Source of the DNA: a bacterium
GTDB taxonomy: Bacteria > Planctomycetota > UBA11346
Length of the DNA: 10,600 nt
Direction of reading: 5' to 3'
Assembly: GCA_020049615.1 (NCBI GenBank)
Contig: JAIFKN010000191.1
Span: forward strand, 1-10,600
The translations under genes were made by a program, and so were the position numbers. The notes below the pieces were generated by a model. That model was not told the origin of the DNA. It searched no databases and saw only the letters and a list, made by a program, of their open reading frames with translations. Below, piece after piece: positions 1 to 6,579 of this stretch (position 1 is the first letter of the stretch; each line of letters starts with the position of its first letter).

Positions 1-45
1 GGTAAGTGGGAGGCGCGAAGAATTCGAGGTGAATTACAGAATTAC

Positions 46-216
46 TTACCGTACAGAACCATACGGGATCGACGTGTAGGGAGAGATATCAGGAGTGCAG
101 TCAAATTCTGGAGCAGATCGAGCACAGGACTGCGCAAAAACCAACAGCGCAATGAGCACAACCGAGAACGAACAAATTTTTATAGCAGAAACCAGTGAAG
201 TGAAAGAACGATGCAT
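46..216 (-). CDS. Small secreted or lipoprotein-like protein, 56 aa
   Basis: I do not recognise this protein. An N-terminal basic stretch is followed by a strong hydrophobic core (SVVLIALLVF) and then AQSCARSA, so it looks like an exported peptide. The Cys after AQS could be a lipidation site, but Ala at -3 and Gln at -2 fit the lipobox poorly; cleavage by signal peptidase I at about QS-C or RSA-P is equally possible. Only about 25-30 mature residues remain, with Pro, Tyr and one further Cys. I chose the ATG at 216 because GTAGGG lies about 8 bases upstream and the start falls 2 bases after the TGA of the preceding gene. An in-frame ATG at 240 would overlap that gene by 22 bases. The tight junction suggests translational coupling to the Sel1-repeat protein. 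Function unknown; a lysis-like or immunity-like peptide cannot be excluded. Confidence 0.5.
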   Translation of the reverse strand: MHRSFTSLVSAIKICSFSVVLIALLVFAQSCARSAPEFDCTPDISPYTSIPYGSVR

Positions 217-218
217 AA

Positions 219-1535
219 TCAATACCCTACACTGAAGCATAGAGCGTCACGGTACCCCAAACGTCGGGCATAAGAGTCAGCCGTTCCGACATCCCTTGAG
301 ACACCTACACCCTCATAATACAAGTAACACAGCTTTTCAATAGCCTTTTTGTCGTCATATTTTGCCGCACGCTTCCATAAAGGTATGGCATTGTGAATGT
401 CTTTGCCCGGTATTTTCCCGTTTGCGTATAGTCGTCCCAGATTAAACATGGCGTGATGGACACCCCTGCCAACCAATTCGACGTACACCCCCTCGGATTT
501 CGCATGCAATCGACCTGCGTCGTACGCTACGGCGATGTCAAACAACACCTCACTAGCAATTTTGTCACCATCACTCATTAAACGATCCGTCAAAGCCGTC
601 ATATAACCATCAACGTTTTCGTCATTGGTAAATTTCCTTTCGCTAACTGTTTCTTTTACACCACGCCAGTCAGACCACAGCACTACAGTAGTCGAGGTCT
701 TAACTCGGTCAAAAGCCGCTTTAATCATATCGTCTTTCCTCTCTCGCTCAATCGCGATAAGCCGCCGCTCATTTTCCCTTGCCCGCTGAACATCCCGGTC
801 ATGAGATCTACGTATTTCAAGTATTTGCTGGTCAGCGTCGTTGACAGTGGGCTCCATTGAGTGCTTTCTCAAATCACTCAGAAGACCTTTAAGATTCGAT
901 TCCGCTGAATTGAACTCCACGATTGAGCCACCGCGTAATTGACCCAACTGCAAGATCAGAGTAGATAGTGCAGCGTTGTTTAGCGTCAGCCATCTGATCT
1001 TTTTTTTCTTCTCTATGTACTGAGACCACTCACTAGATATTCCACCTTCGCTTTTTAGGTCATTCTCCAATCCGTTAACGACTCTTTCAAAGTTATTATC
1101 CATCAAAGATGAATCTTCGTTAAGCCAATGGTTTGCGATTTTAATACGATCAGAACGCTCCTTGCTCTTTATCCGATGTTCCTCTTCGCGTTTTTCATTT
1201 TCCAGTTTACGTCGCGCAGCAATCTCTTGTTCTCGAATTCTATTTTCGGATTCTTTCTGCTGACGCTCGGCGTCTGCCTTACTCTTTTCGTCATTTGATC
1301 TAATAGCATCGATTATTATTGCGCCTATAGTCGCCGCGACAGCAACTCCAACAGGGAATTCGGGGGGTGGCGGCGAGTACTTTTCTGTAATTATGGGGTT
1401 TCCGTATTGGTCATAGTGTCCGGTAAGCACAGTTGTACTTCCATCCGCATTTCGAATTGTTACTTGTTCCGCAGAGGAGATTGCGCCGCACAGCAACGCG
1501 AGTAGGCACCCCTGGAAGGAGCTCATACGAAGCAT
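219..1535 (-). CDS. Membrane-anchored coiled-coil protein with C-terminal Sel1-like repeats
   Basis: Of 438 residues, the first 22 form a signal peptide (cleavage about SSA-EQ). A Pro-rich segment (SPPPPEFP) precedes a second hydrophobic stretch at about 60-78 (VGVAVAATIGAIIIDAI), likely a transmembrane helix followed by positive charge. Residues about 80-150 and 245-280 are Glu/Lys/Arg-rich and predicted coiled coil. The C-terminus from about 362 to 428 has two Sel1-like units (AMFNLGRLYANGK..., YLYYEGVGVSRD...) with a weaker one before them at about 328-359. Sel1 repeats are TPR-like and usually mediate protein-protein contacts; no enzyme motif is visible. The start is supported by AAAGGA 7 bases upstream of the ATG. 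It lies 24 bases behind the RHH gene and directly before the small exported protein, so the three are probably co-transcribed. DNA is AT-richer than the right half of the window. Specific function unknown; a scaffold at the inner membrane is an inference. Confidence 0.85.
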   Translation of the reverse strand: MLRMSSFQGCLLALLCGAISSAEQVTIRNADGSTTVLTGHYDQYGNPIITEKYSPPPPEFPVGVAVAATIGAIIIDAIRSNDEKSKADAERQQKESENRIREQEIAARRKLENEKREEEHRIKSKERSDRIKIANHWLNEDSSLMDNNFERVVNGLENDLKSEGGISSEWSQYIEKKKKIRWLTLNNAALSTLILQLGQLRGGSIVEFNSAESNLKGLLSDLRKHSMEPTVNDADQQILEIRRSHDRDVQRARENERRLIAIERERKDDMIKAAFDRVKTSTTVVLWSDWRGVKETVSERKFTNDENVDGYMTALTDRLMSDGDKIASEVLFDIAVAYDAGRLHAKSEGVYVELVGRGVHHAMFNLGRLYANGKIPGKDIHNAIPLWKRAAKYDDKKAIEKLCYLYYEGVGVSRDVGTADSYARRLGYRDALCFSVGY

Positions 1536-1559
1536 GGGTTATTCCTTTGATTTGGTTGT

Positions 1560-1796
1560 TTATATCCGTCTGCTCAATCCGTTCCCTATCGATCCAACTT
1601 CACGGGCATCCCCGCTCTGAATCTGAAACCGCAGGCGGTCGAGTTCGCGACGAATGGCATGTTCAATGAAGGATCCGCGTTCCAGATAGAGTGGCGCTCC
1701 GGCCTGGTCACGGACGAAGATCGACATCTCTTCCAGCAGCGCCTTATCGACGCGGAAGGATGCCGTTACACGCTGGGACTTTCGGACCTTGGTCAT
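1560..1796 (-). CDS. Ribbon-helix-helix (CopG/MetJ-fold-like) DNA-binding protein
   Basis: The 78-residue product shows a short strand VTASFRVD (residues 10-17), a helix LLEEMSIFVRDQAG, and a second helix GSFIEHAIRRELDRLR (41-56). This is the arrangement of ribbon-helix-helix repressors, which dimerise and insert the strand into the major groove; such proteins are commonly autoregulators, plasmid partition factors or antitoxins. The start is uncertain. I chose the ATG at 1796 (MTKVRK) because the fold begins just after it, but no clear Shine-Dalgarno sits at the right distance; a GGAGG lies about 28 bases away. In-frame starts at 1862/1856 or 2027 would add residues without recognisable structure. 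The gene is first of the three tightly spaced leftward genes. No toxin gene is obvious beside it, so antitoxin is only one option; autoregulation of the promoter near 2285 is a reasonable inference. Confidence 0.7.
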   Translation of the reverse strand: MTKVRKSQRVTASFRVDKALLEEMSIFVRDQAGAPLYLERGSFIEHAIRRELDRLRFQIQSGDAREVGSIGNGLSRRI

Positions 1797-1917
1797 GAAA
1801 CGCTTGCATGTTGGCGACTGACTACCTCCAAGGCAAACGGTCGTATTGGTGCGCATGGTCATAACGGTCACAACTCCGGCACCGACCCCGTGGGATCGAT
1901 GCCGGGCGTGACCATGC

Positions 1918-2145
1918 TTAGGCTGCCATCGGCGGCGTACGCCGGCCAGGAGCAGCACGTTTGTCCGATGGACGCGGGCTCGGCTGGTTCGGGGCCATGA
2001 ACCGCAGGAGCGGGCTAGGCCAGTCATGTGGCACCTGATGACGGCGGGCCGGCATCATGTCCAGGGCGACGCTGAGGTCGCCGGAGGACTCGCTGAGCGA
2101 CAGGGGGTGGTCGAGGTTGGAGAAGGCGGTTTCATACAGGGACAT
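1918..2145 (-). CDS. Small hypothetical protein, 75 aa
   Basis: No family recognised. The ORF starting MSLYETAFSNLD has a good ribosome binding site (AGGAG, 10 bases upstream) and sits at the head of the leftward unit, downstream of the promoter at 2310-2282. The N-terminal half is Ser/Leu/Asp-rich (HPLSLSESSGDLSVALDMM). The C-terminal half is Pro/Arg-rich and low complexity, which is typical of a spurious extension in GC-rich DNA. An in-frame GTG at 2214 would lengthen it by 23 residues but lacks a clear RBS. It could be a short regulator, a translated leader, or not a gene at all. Confidence 0.35.
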   Translation of the reverse strand: MSLYETAFSNLDHPLSLSESSGDLSVALDMMPARRHQVPHDWPSPLLRFMAPNQPSPRPSDKRAAPGRRTPPMAA

Positions 2146-2281
2146 GGTGGGGCTACTCCTGGCCGGATTGGCCGAAGGTCTGGGGTTCCAGACTATGGTG
2201 TTGGTTGCCTGCACCCCGGCGCGGGGGTAGGCGGTGATGGGTACTTCGCTGCCGTCAACTGACAGCTAGACCTTCCCAGTA

Positions 2282-2310
2282 ATTATACGACAAAAGACAC
2301 CGAATGTAAC
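2282..2310 (-). promoter_or_regulatory. Sigma70-type promoter for the leftward operon
   Basis: Read on the minus strand: -35 GTTACA (2310-2305, 4 of 6 to consensus), 17-base spacer, -10 TATAAT (2287-2282, perfect). Transcription would start near 2275 and run left through the small ORF, RHH, Sel1 and exported-peptide genes, with a 5' leader of about 130 bases. A short inverted repeat GTCA-AC-TGAC (2254-2263) lies just downstream of the expected start and is a possible operator. Confidence 0.6.
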
Positions 2311-2571
2311 CTGTCCCCGGAGGATCATTCCGTAGCGCAGGCTAACGCAGGCAAACGCCCTGGCGGGGGTCGCCAGTCGCCGATATAGAATATTACCTGG
2401 ATAATTCAGCCTTTATCTCCTGTGGATCAAATCCCGATTGACTTGACACTTATGTTAAGTGATTCGATATCTTCAACATTTTGCAATCACTCGACTTGCA
2501 GAAACTACAATACCATCAGAATTGGCTCTGCTTTACCTGGTCGTTTTGGGGCTTTTTCAACTCTATCCATG
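2311..2571. other. Intergenic spacer with two short hairpins, no gene seen
   Basis: This stretch separates the promoter of the left operon from the stop codon of the 343-residue orphan gene; together with the leader at 2146-2281 it is over 400 bases without a confident gene. It holds a small GC hairpin, CTGGCG/CGCCAG (2360-2365 and 2371-2376, 5-base loop), and an inverted repeat at 2441-2460. Neither is followed by a T-run in the direction needed to terminate the orphan gene. A GTG-initiated rightward reading frame from 2422 overlaps the orphan gene antisense, lacks an RBS and is not credited. Confidence 0.5.
2441..2460. repeat. Imperfect inverted repeat, 8-bp arms
   Basis: ACTTGACA (2441-2448) and TGTTAAGT (2453-2460) pair with one mismatch around a 4-base loop (CTTA). 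It could be an operator or a weak 3' hairpin of the leftward orphan gene. It also contains a TTGACA with TATCTT 18 bases downstream, a possible but weak rightward promoter. Confidence 0.35.
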
Positions 2572-3603
2572 TCAACTATTCGATACAACAAAATCGACAT
2601 AATCCGGGTCTCCGTTCTCAATCTTCGGAACTATACCTTTACCCTTCCCTCGTTCCCCCCTAACCTCAAAACACGAAGTCTTAAAGATATGATGACGATC
2701 GCATATCGCATTTAGTTTAGCCACAATTGCTCTGATTCTACGACTCCGGGCAGATGAAGACATATGATGTTTCAATGTATCGGATTTCGACCCGCGTAGA
2801 CTTGCTGCCATAAGTTCGATATCTGCCTCGGAAAATTCAATCTCTTCATTTCCTGAAGGCGGCAAGGCGCAAACCCTACAGGAATCAACAAGACAACAAC
2901 TCAATTTGATGTCGACCCTGTCGTTGTGTATTTCAATACGCAATCGGCAGTGGCGCTTAATTTTTTCAAGCGCTTCGCTATACGAAACATGCAGGCCAAT
3001 GCTTACTGATTCACCTTTTGCCTCCATATGGATACCTGGGCAGTGAGTGACCACATGGCTATCAAATACCTCGAAATACAGTTCGCTCAAAGATATACTT
3101 TCTATGCCGATTCCAGCCCAAAACAAACAACGTGTTTTTCGCTCTACGATTCCAATCCCCAGAAGATGCTCGTTGATAAATGAATACGCGCAGATTAACC
3201 GTTGTATAAACGTGGATCGATACAAATCATTGTATTGGTGATCTGGCAAATTGGATAGAATGGACATTAAAATTGAACGTATCGATTCGCCGACATCTTC
3301 GGGATCACAATACAAGGCCCTTGCATCAAATGCCTTGGCGAACTTTCCACAAACATTGTCGTCGATCGACCTAAAGAGCGGCTGTTGTTTCGATTTCTGA
3401 TCGATAAAGGCACTTAACAAATTGCCAAATTTGGCAATTCGCCCGGCATGATCGATGGGGCGTGGCCCATCATGGTCGTAGCAATGCTCCTTACCAAGCA
3501 GGTAGAGAATACGAGTCCAGATCGGCCAAATGCCAGTGAGGACTGGAGCAAGGTATGTCGGCGGAGTGGAAACCCCCTCCGACGCCTCGGGACTCGTGGT
3601 CAT
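2572..3603 (-). CDS. Orphan protein of unknown function with possible C-terminal helix-turn-helix
   Basis: The 343-residue product matches no family I recognise. There is no signal peptide or clear transmembrane helix. The central part is Cys/His-rich in places (HVVTHCPGIH; LSCCLVDSCRVCALP), but spacing does not give a convincing zinc site. Residues about 255-300 (FSEADIELMAASLRG, then an Ser/Arg-rich helix ending AIVAKLNAI) faintly resemble the LuxR-type HTH layout; this is weak. The C-terminus is basic (VRGERGKGKG) and ends acidic. The start at 3603 has CAAGG about 10 bases upstream. The gene is clearly AT-richer than the replication genes beside it and carries different codon preferences, suggesting separate acquisition. 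It is a single-gene unit, with no partner on its strand within 400 bases either side. Confidence 0.65.
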   Translation of the reverse strand: MTTSPEASEGVSTPPTYLAPVLTGIWPIWTRILYLLGKEHCYDHDGPRPIDHAGRIAKFGNLLSAFIDQKSKQQPLFRSIDDNVCGKFAKAFDARALYCDPEDVGESIRSILMSILSNLPDHQYNDLYRSTFIQRLICAYSFINEHLLGIGIVERKTRCLFWAGIGIESISLSELYFEVFDSHVVTHCPGIHMEAKGESVSIGLHVSYSEALEKIKRHCRLRIEIHNDRVDIKLSCCLVDSCRVCALPPSGNEEIEFSEADIELMAASLRGSKSDTLKHHMSSSARSRRIRAIVAKLNAICDRHHIFKTSCFEVRGERGKGKGIVPKIENGDPDYVDFVVSNS

Positions 3604-3784
3604 GCTGAAATTGCCTTGAGGCCGAAGATTGCCTGCAATTTGACGACAGCGACAGGGAAATCACATCTCGTTAATTTGTAGAGCTTTACGACTTTTTTCG
3701 CCCGCCCACGTCTCTTCCGATTGCATAGCTACCGGACCTCGACGGGTATTTCAGCGCCTCCACCCTATCGCTGTGGAGTACGGG

Positions 3785-3844
3785 ATGAAGGAACACCTCC
3801 GACGTCGTGCCCCCGCGGAATCAGCAACATGGTCGCCGACCTAA
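3785..3844 (+). CDS. Possible 19-codon leader ORF
   Basis: ATG at 3785 is preceded by GGAG with 6 bases spacing and runs 19 codons to TAA (MKEHLRRRAPAESATWSPT). It is rich in Arg and ends about 140 bases before the primase-helicase start, with a hairpin between. A regulatory upstream ORF is possible; chance is also quite possible at this length. Confidence 0.2.
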   Translation: MKEHLRRRAPAESATWSPT

Positions 3845-3890
3845 CTGCACCACAGCACCAACCTCAACGCTCGAGGAGCGCCTAACCTAA

Positions 3891-3917
3891 ACACAAAAAC
3901 CCCGGCTCGCGCCGAGG
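3891..3917 (-). terminator. Intrinsic terminator facing left, GNRA loop
   Basis: On the minus strand the RNA would form CCUCGGC-GCGA-GCCGGGG: seven pairs including one G-U, closed by a GCGA (GNRA-class) tetraloop, then UUUUUGUGUUU. That is a textbook rho-independent terminator. It lies upstream of the rightward primase-helicase gene and points against it, so it would stop antisense transcription from that gene or insulate the orphan gene. Confidence 0.6.
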
Positions 3918-3981
3918 CTTCTGCTGCCACCTTCAGTAAGTGCAGCGTAGCCGAAAAGCGCGGCGGGACAAGGGAAACACC

Positions 3982-6570
3982 ATGTCCACCACTACGTCCG
4001 TCAGCCCACAGGCCGACAACATCCTCGTCGGCGGCCCAAGCGCCCCGACCATCTCTGCGATATCGGATTCGGTCCTGACGCCGGCGCTCCTGCCCGACGA
4101 GACCATCACGGCCACAGATAGCCGTGCCGACCAAGTTCCGGCGACGTTCGCGCCACCTCCGCAGGTGGCCACCCCCTCGGCACCAGACTCTCAGGTCGCC
4201 AGTGACGCTCCTGCTACAGTGGTACACGAGCCACTCACCGTCCGGGTGGGTGGCATGCGTGAATACCGGGACACCCATGCCACGGTGACGGTCACCGACC
4301 TGGGCGCGTTCCTCGGCACGCCGTATCCGCCCGATACGATCGTCGCCCTCCTCGACACCGACGCCACGGCGGTCTTGGATGCGGATGTCCACCACTGGCC
4401 TGTAAAACCGTCGGACCCTCACCTCGCGGCCGTGGCGGCCGGGATCTACCCGGCCGCCGACCTCTGGTTCCCCTCGCACGGTCGCGGGCTCAAGCTGCTC
4501 TACCTCGGCGCGGACGCCAACGAGCACGCCCACCTGGCGGCCATGACCGTACCCAGGGACTTCAAAGTCGAGATCCAACACGAGTTCCGGCACCCGTGCT
4601 CGACGTCAACGAAGCACGGGGGCACTGCAGGGGCAGTCCACCACAACTCCCCGCGTCGAGACGGCATTCCCGACCTGAACCTCGTCGGAGCGCCAGACAT
4701 GGGCGATGTCGATGCCTACCTGGCCGAGCACGGCATGGCTAGGGGTCAGCGCTACACCCACGAGAAGTGCCCCATAGCCGGAGACGAATCGAGTGATGCG
4801 GGGGAGTGCGTCCAGCCACTCGACACCGGGTTCTACTGCTACCGGTGCGCCGGGAAAGGCCTCCACCATGGCCAGTCGGCCAAGGCCGGCTTCGTGCCGT
4901 ACAGCGCCCTGATGCGCGGATCCTCGACGGTCCTGGAGCGGCTGACCCAGGCTCGGGTCCACTGGCCTCACGCGCAGTATGAGCTCCAGCATGAGTACCC
5001 CCACCTCTCGCCGTGCGTGCGCAAGCAGATCTACGGCATCGCGCTCAAGCAGCGCTACGGCGCTAGCGATCCGCGCATCCCCGCCGTCTTCAATGACGAT
5101 CTGCAAGCGATCTACACCGTCGGCGGGTGGGTAGACGCCGTTACGCTGAAGCCGACGAAGCTGGACGACGACCTCGTCGACAGCCTCCCGGCCGTCCAAG
5201 TCCTGGCCGCGCCCACACAAGGTCAGCCCCCACGTACTGAGACCAACCGGGTTGCGCGCTCGAACATCAAGTCGCGCCTGGTGAAAGGCTTCCGGCCGCT
5301 CAAGCCCTACCGGGGCATCCTGCTCGCCAGGCCGGAGGGCTACACCCCGATCGAGACGCCGCCGAAGCTCGCGCATCCGATCCAGATGCTGGGCGACCCG
5401 CTACCGCTTGACGAGGCCTTCGCTCGGCTGGAACGGCCGTTCCCGGGCATCAGCCGCACCTACCTGGTGGCCAGCCTGGCGGCCATGATCTGCGCCGAGA
5501 TGGGCAACGGCCAGCCCCCTGGCCTTACGGCCACTGGTCCCTCGGGCAGTGGCAAGGGCGAGACCCTGGCGATCGCGGCCTCGTTCTTGGGTGACGCCCC
5601 CGTGAAGGTGACCCTGGACGACAACGCCGAGGCCTTCATGCGCCAGATCGGGACCGCAACCACGTCCGGATGCCGTGCGCTCGTCTTCGATGAGTTCGGG
5701 AAAATCCGTAATCTGCACCAGAAAATGGCCTGCATCCTGCAGCTCGGCCAGTCGATCACCTACCGCTTGCTGTACGCCAACAGCCTGACGACGGCACGGT
5801 TAACGTCGGCGCTGTTCTTCCCCTGTGTGCGGTTTCCGGAATTCCTGCGCAGTTCGCCGGAGTTCCTGCGCCGAACTCGAGGCGTGCACCTGACGGCCAG
5901 GGTGCCGAACTGGCGCAGCACCAGCGGTGGCGACTCGGCTAGCTGGCGGAACCGCTCCAAGGAGAACGCGCTCGTCGGCAACAGCATCCTAACCCACGCC
6001 TATGCCATGTGCGCAGCCGCTGACTTCGTTTTCGACGGCTCGGATACCTGCGTGGCCAATGTGCTGAACCTCGGATCCATCGGTGATGGGGCCGACGGCA
6101 TCGACCCCGAGAACCTGCGGAATCTCTACCGGTACGCCCAGGGGCAACTCGGCGGACGTGTGCTCTTCGAGCGCGACCTGACCTTCCCGCGCGGCTGGTG
6201 CGACCTGAGTGCACCGCAGGCCAAGACGCTGATCTCGGTGTTCTCGGCGCAGGACGAGGAGGACCAGAAGGCCTGGCGGAACTCGGTCCGTGCCAACCTG
6301 GAGGCCGCGTCCTGGAACGATGTCCTCGGGTTCGCGGAACCGCCGGTTTCCATCGATATCAAGATACACGGAGCGCGCTGGGCCATGCGCTTCAGGAACG
6401 CCACACCCTGCAAGCGCGGGGAAGAAGTCCTGAACGAGGCTCTACCGCCCATACCAGACGACAACCCGCCGCCGGCCCTCGTGGGCCTAACCACCGGCAG
6501 TGCAACTCCAACCGACGTCTCCCCTGCCGTAACTCCCAACATCCTGGCCGCCGCCGGGTTCCCTAACTAA
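3982..6570 (+). CDS. Primase-helicase-like replication protein (AEP-like, Cys4 zinc motif, P-loop ATPase)
   Basis: 862 residues. Residues 1-85 are low-complexity Ala/Pro/Ser/Thr, probably disordered. Residues about 90-210 resemble an archaeo-eukaryotic primase (PrimPol-like) core: acidic motif DTD (125-127) and LDADVHH (132-138), SHGRGLKLLY (165-174), and VEI (196-198) before a HP turn. This assignment is tentative. A Cys4 motif follows: C263, C276, C286 and C289 (CYRC), a likely zinc ribbon. The ATPase has Walker A GPSGSGKG (519-526, Lys525) and Walker B ALVFDE (Asp570, Glu571), with a downstream Arg-rich segment (PEFLRRTR, about 626-633) as a candidate arginine finger. The layout matches phage/plasmid primase-helicases that prime and unwind the element's own DNA. 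The start is set by AAGGG with 7-base spacing; an in-frame ATG at 3940 lacks an RBS. The polymerase gene begins 9 bases after its stop, so the two form an operon. Confidence 0.8.
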   Translation: MSTTTSVSPQADNILVGGPSAPTISAISDSVLTPALLPDETITATDSRADQVPATFAPPPQVATPSAPDSQVASDAPATVVHEPLTVRVGGMREYRDTHATVTVTDLGAFLGTPYPPDTIVALLDTDATAVLDADVHHWPVKPSDPHLAAVAAGIYPAADLWFPSHGRGLKLLYLGADANEHAHLAAMTVPRDFKVEIQHEFRHPCSTSTKHGGTAGAVHHNSPRRDGIPDLNLVGAPDMGDVDAYLAEHGMARGQRYTHEKCPIAGDESSDAGECVQPLDTGFYCYRCAGKGLHHGQSAKAGFVPYSALMRGSSTVLERLTQARVHWPHAQYELQHEYPHLSPCVRKQIYGIALKQRYGASDPRIPAVFNDDLQAIYTVGGWVDAVTLKPTKLDDDLVDSLPAVQVLAAPTQGQPPRTETNRVARSNIKSRLVKGFRPLKPYRGILLARPEGYTPIETPPKLAHPIQMLGDPLPLDEAFARLERPFPGISRTYLVASLAAMICAEMGNGQPPGLTATGPSGSGKGETLAIAASFLGDAPVKVTLDDNAEAFMRQIGTATTSGCRALVFDEFGKIRNLHQKMACILQLGQSITYRLLYANSLTTARLTSALFFPCVRFPEFLRSSPEFLRRTRGVHLTARVPNWRSTSGGDSASWRNRSKENALVGNSILTHAYAMCAAADFVFDGSDTCVANVLNLGSIGDGADGIDPENLRNLYRYAQGQLGGRVLFERDLTFPRGWCDLSAPQAKTLISVFSAQDEEDQKAWRNSVRANLEAASWNDVLGFAEPPVSIDIKIHGARWAMRFRNATPCKRGEEVLNEALPPIPDDNPPPALVGLTTGSATPTDVSPAVTPNILAAAGFPN
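5836..5877 (+). repeat. 7-codon tandem near-duplication inside the primase-helicase gene
   Basis: Two adjacent 21-base units (5836-5856 and 5857-5877, 16 of 21 bases identical) encode PEFLRSS and PEFLRRT in the ATPase domain. The second unit carries the candidate arginine finger. It may be a true local duplication or a normal helical feature of the family. Confidence 0.5.
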
Positions 6571-6579
6571 GGCATGACC

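Larger units (their letters stand above)
3604..3981. other. Divergent spacer between orphan gene and replication operon
   Basis: About 380 bases lie between two divergently oriented genes, so promoters for both should be here. Composition shifts from AT-rich near 3604 to GC-rich after about 3760, marking a mosaic junction. Contents I can support are a leftward-facing terminator (3891-3917), a possible 19-codon ORF (3785-3844) and the ribosome binding site AAGGG (3970-3974) of the primase-helicase gene. I see no convincing -35/-10 pair for the rightward operon. Confidence 0.5.

Noticed and set aside
1..50. Inverted repeat GGTAAGT/ACTTACC and direct repeat GAATTAC near the left edge
   Set aside because: Short arms with a 36-base loop and no T-run; insufficient to call a terminator or att site.
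1797..2027. N-terminal extension of the RHH protein to 155 residues
   Set aside because: The extra residues are Arg/His/Gly-rich without structure and overlap the small ORF with a better RBS.
2422..2715. Rightward frame of 97 codons
   Set aside because: GTG start without RBS, overlaps the orphan gene antisense, and has no recognisable features.
3841..4593. Leftward frame of 250 codons over the primase-helicase start
   Set aside because: Composition is an Arg/Gly/Val-rich antisense shadow, and it runs through the terminator hairpin.
4606..5376. Leftward frame of 256 codons inside the primase-helicase gene
   Set aside because: Antisense to a well-supported gene; Arg/Val/Leu-rich shadow with no motif or RBS.
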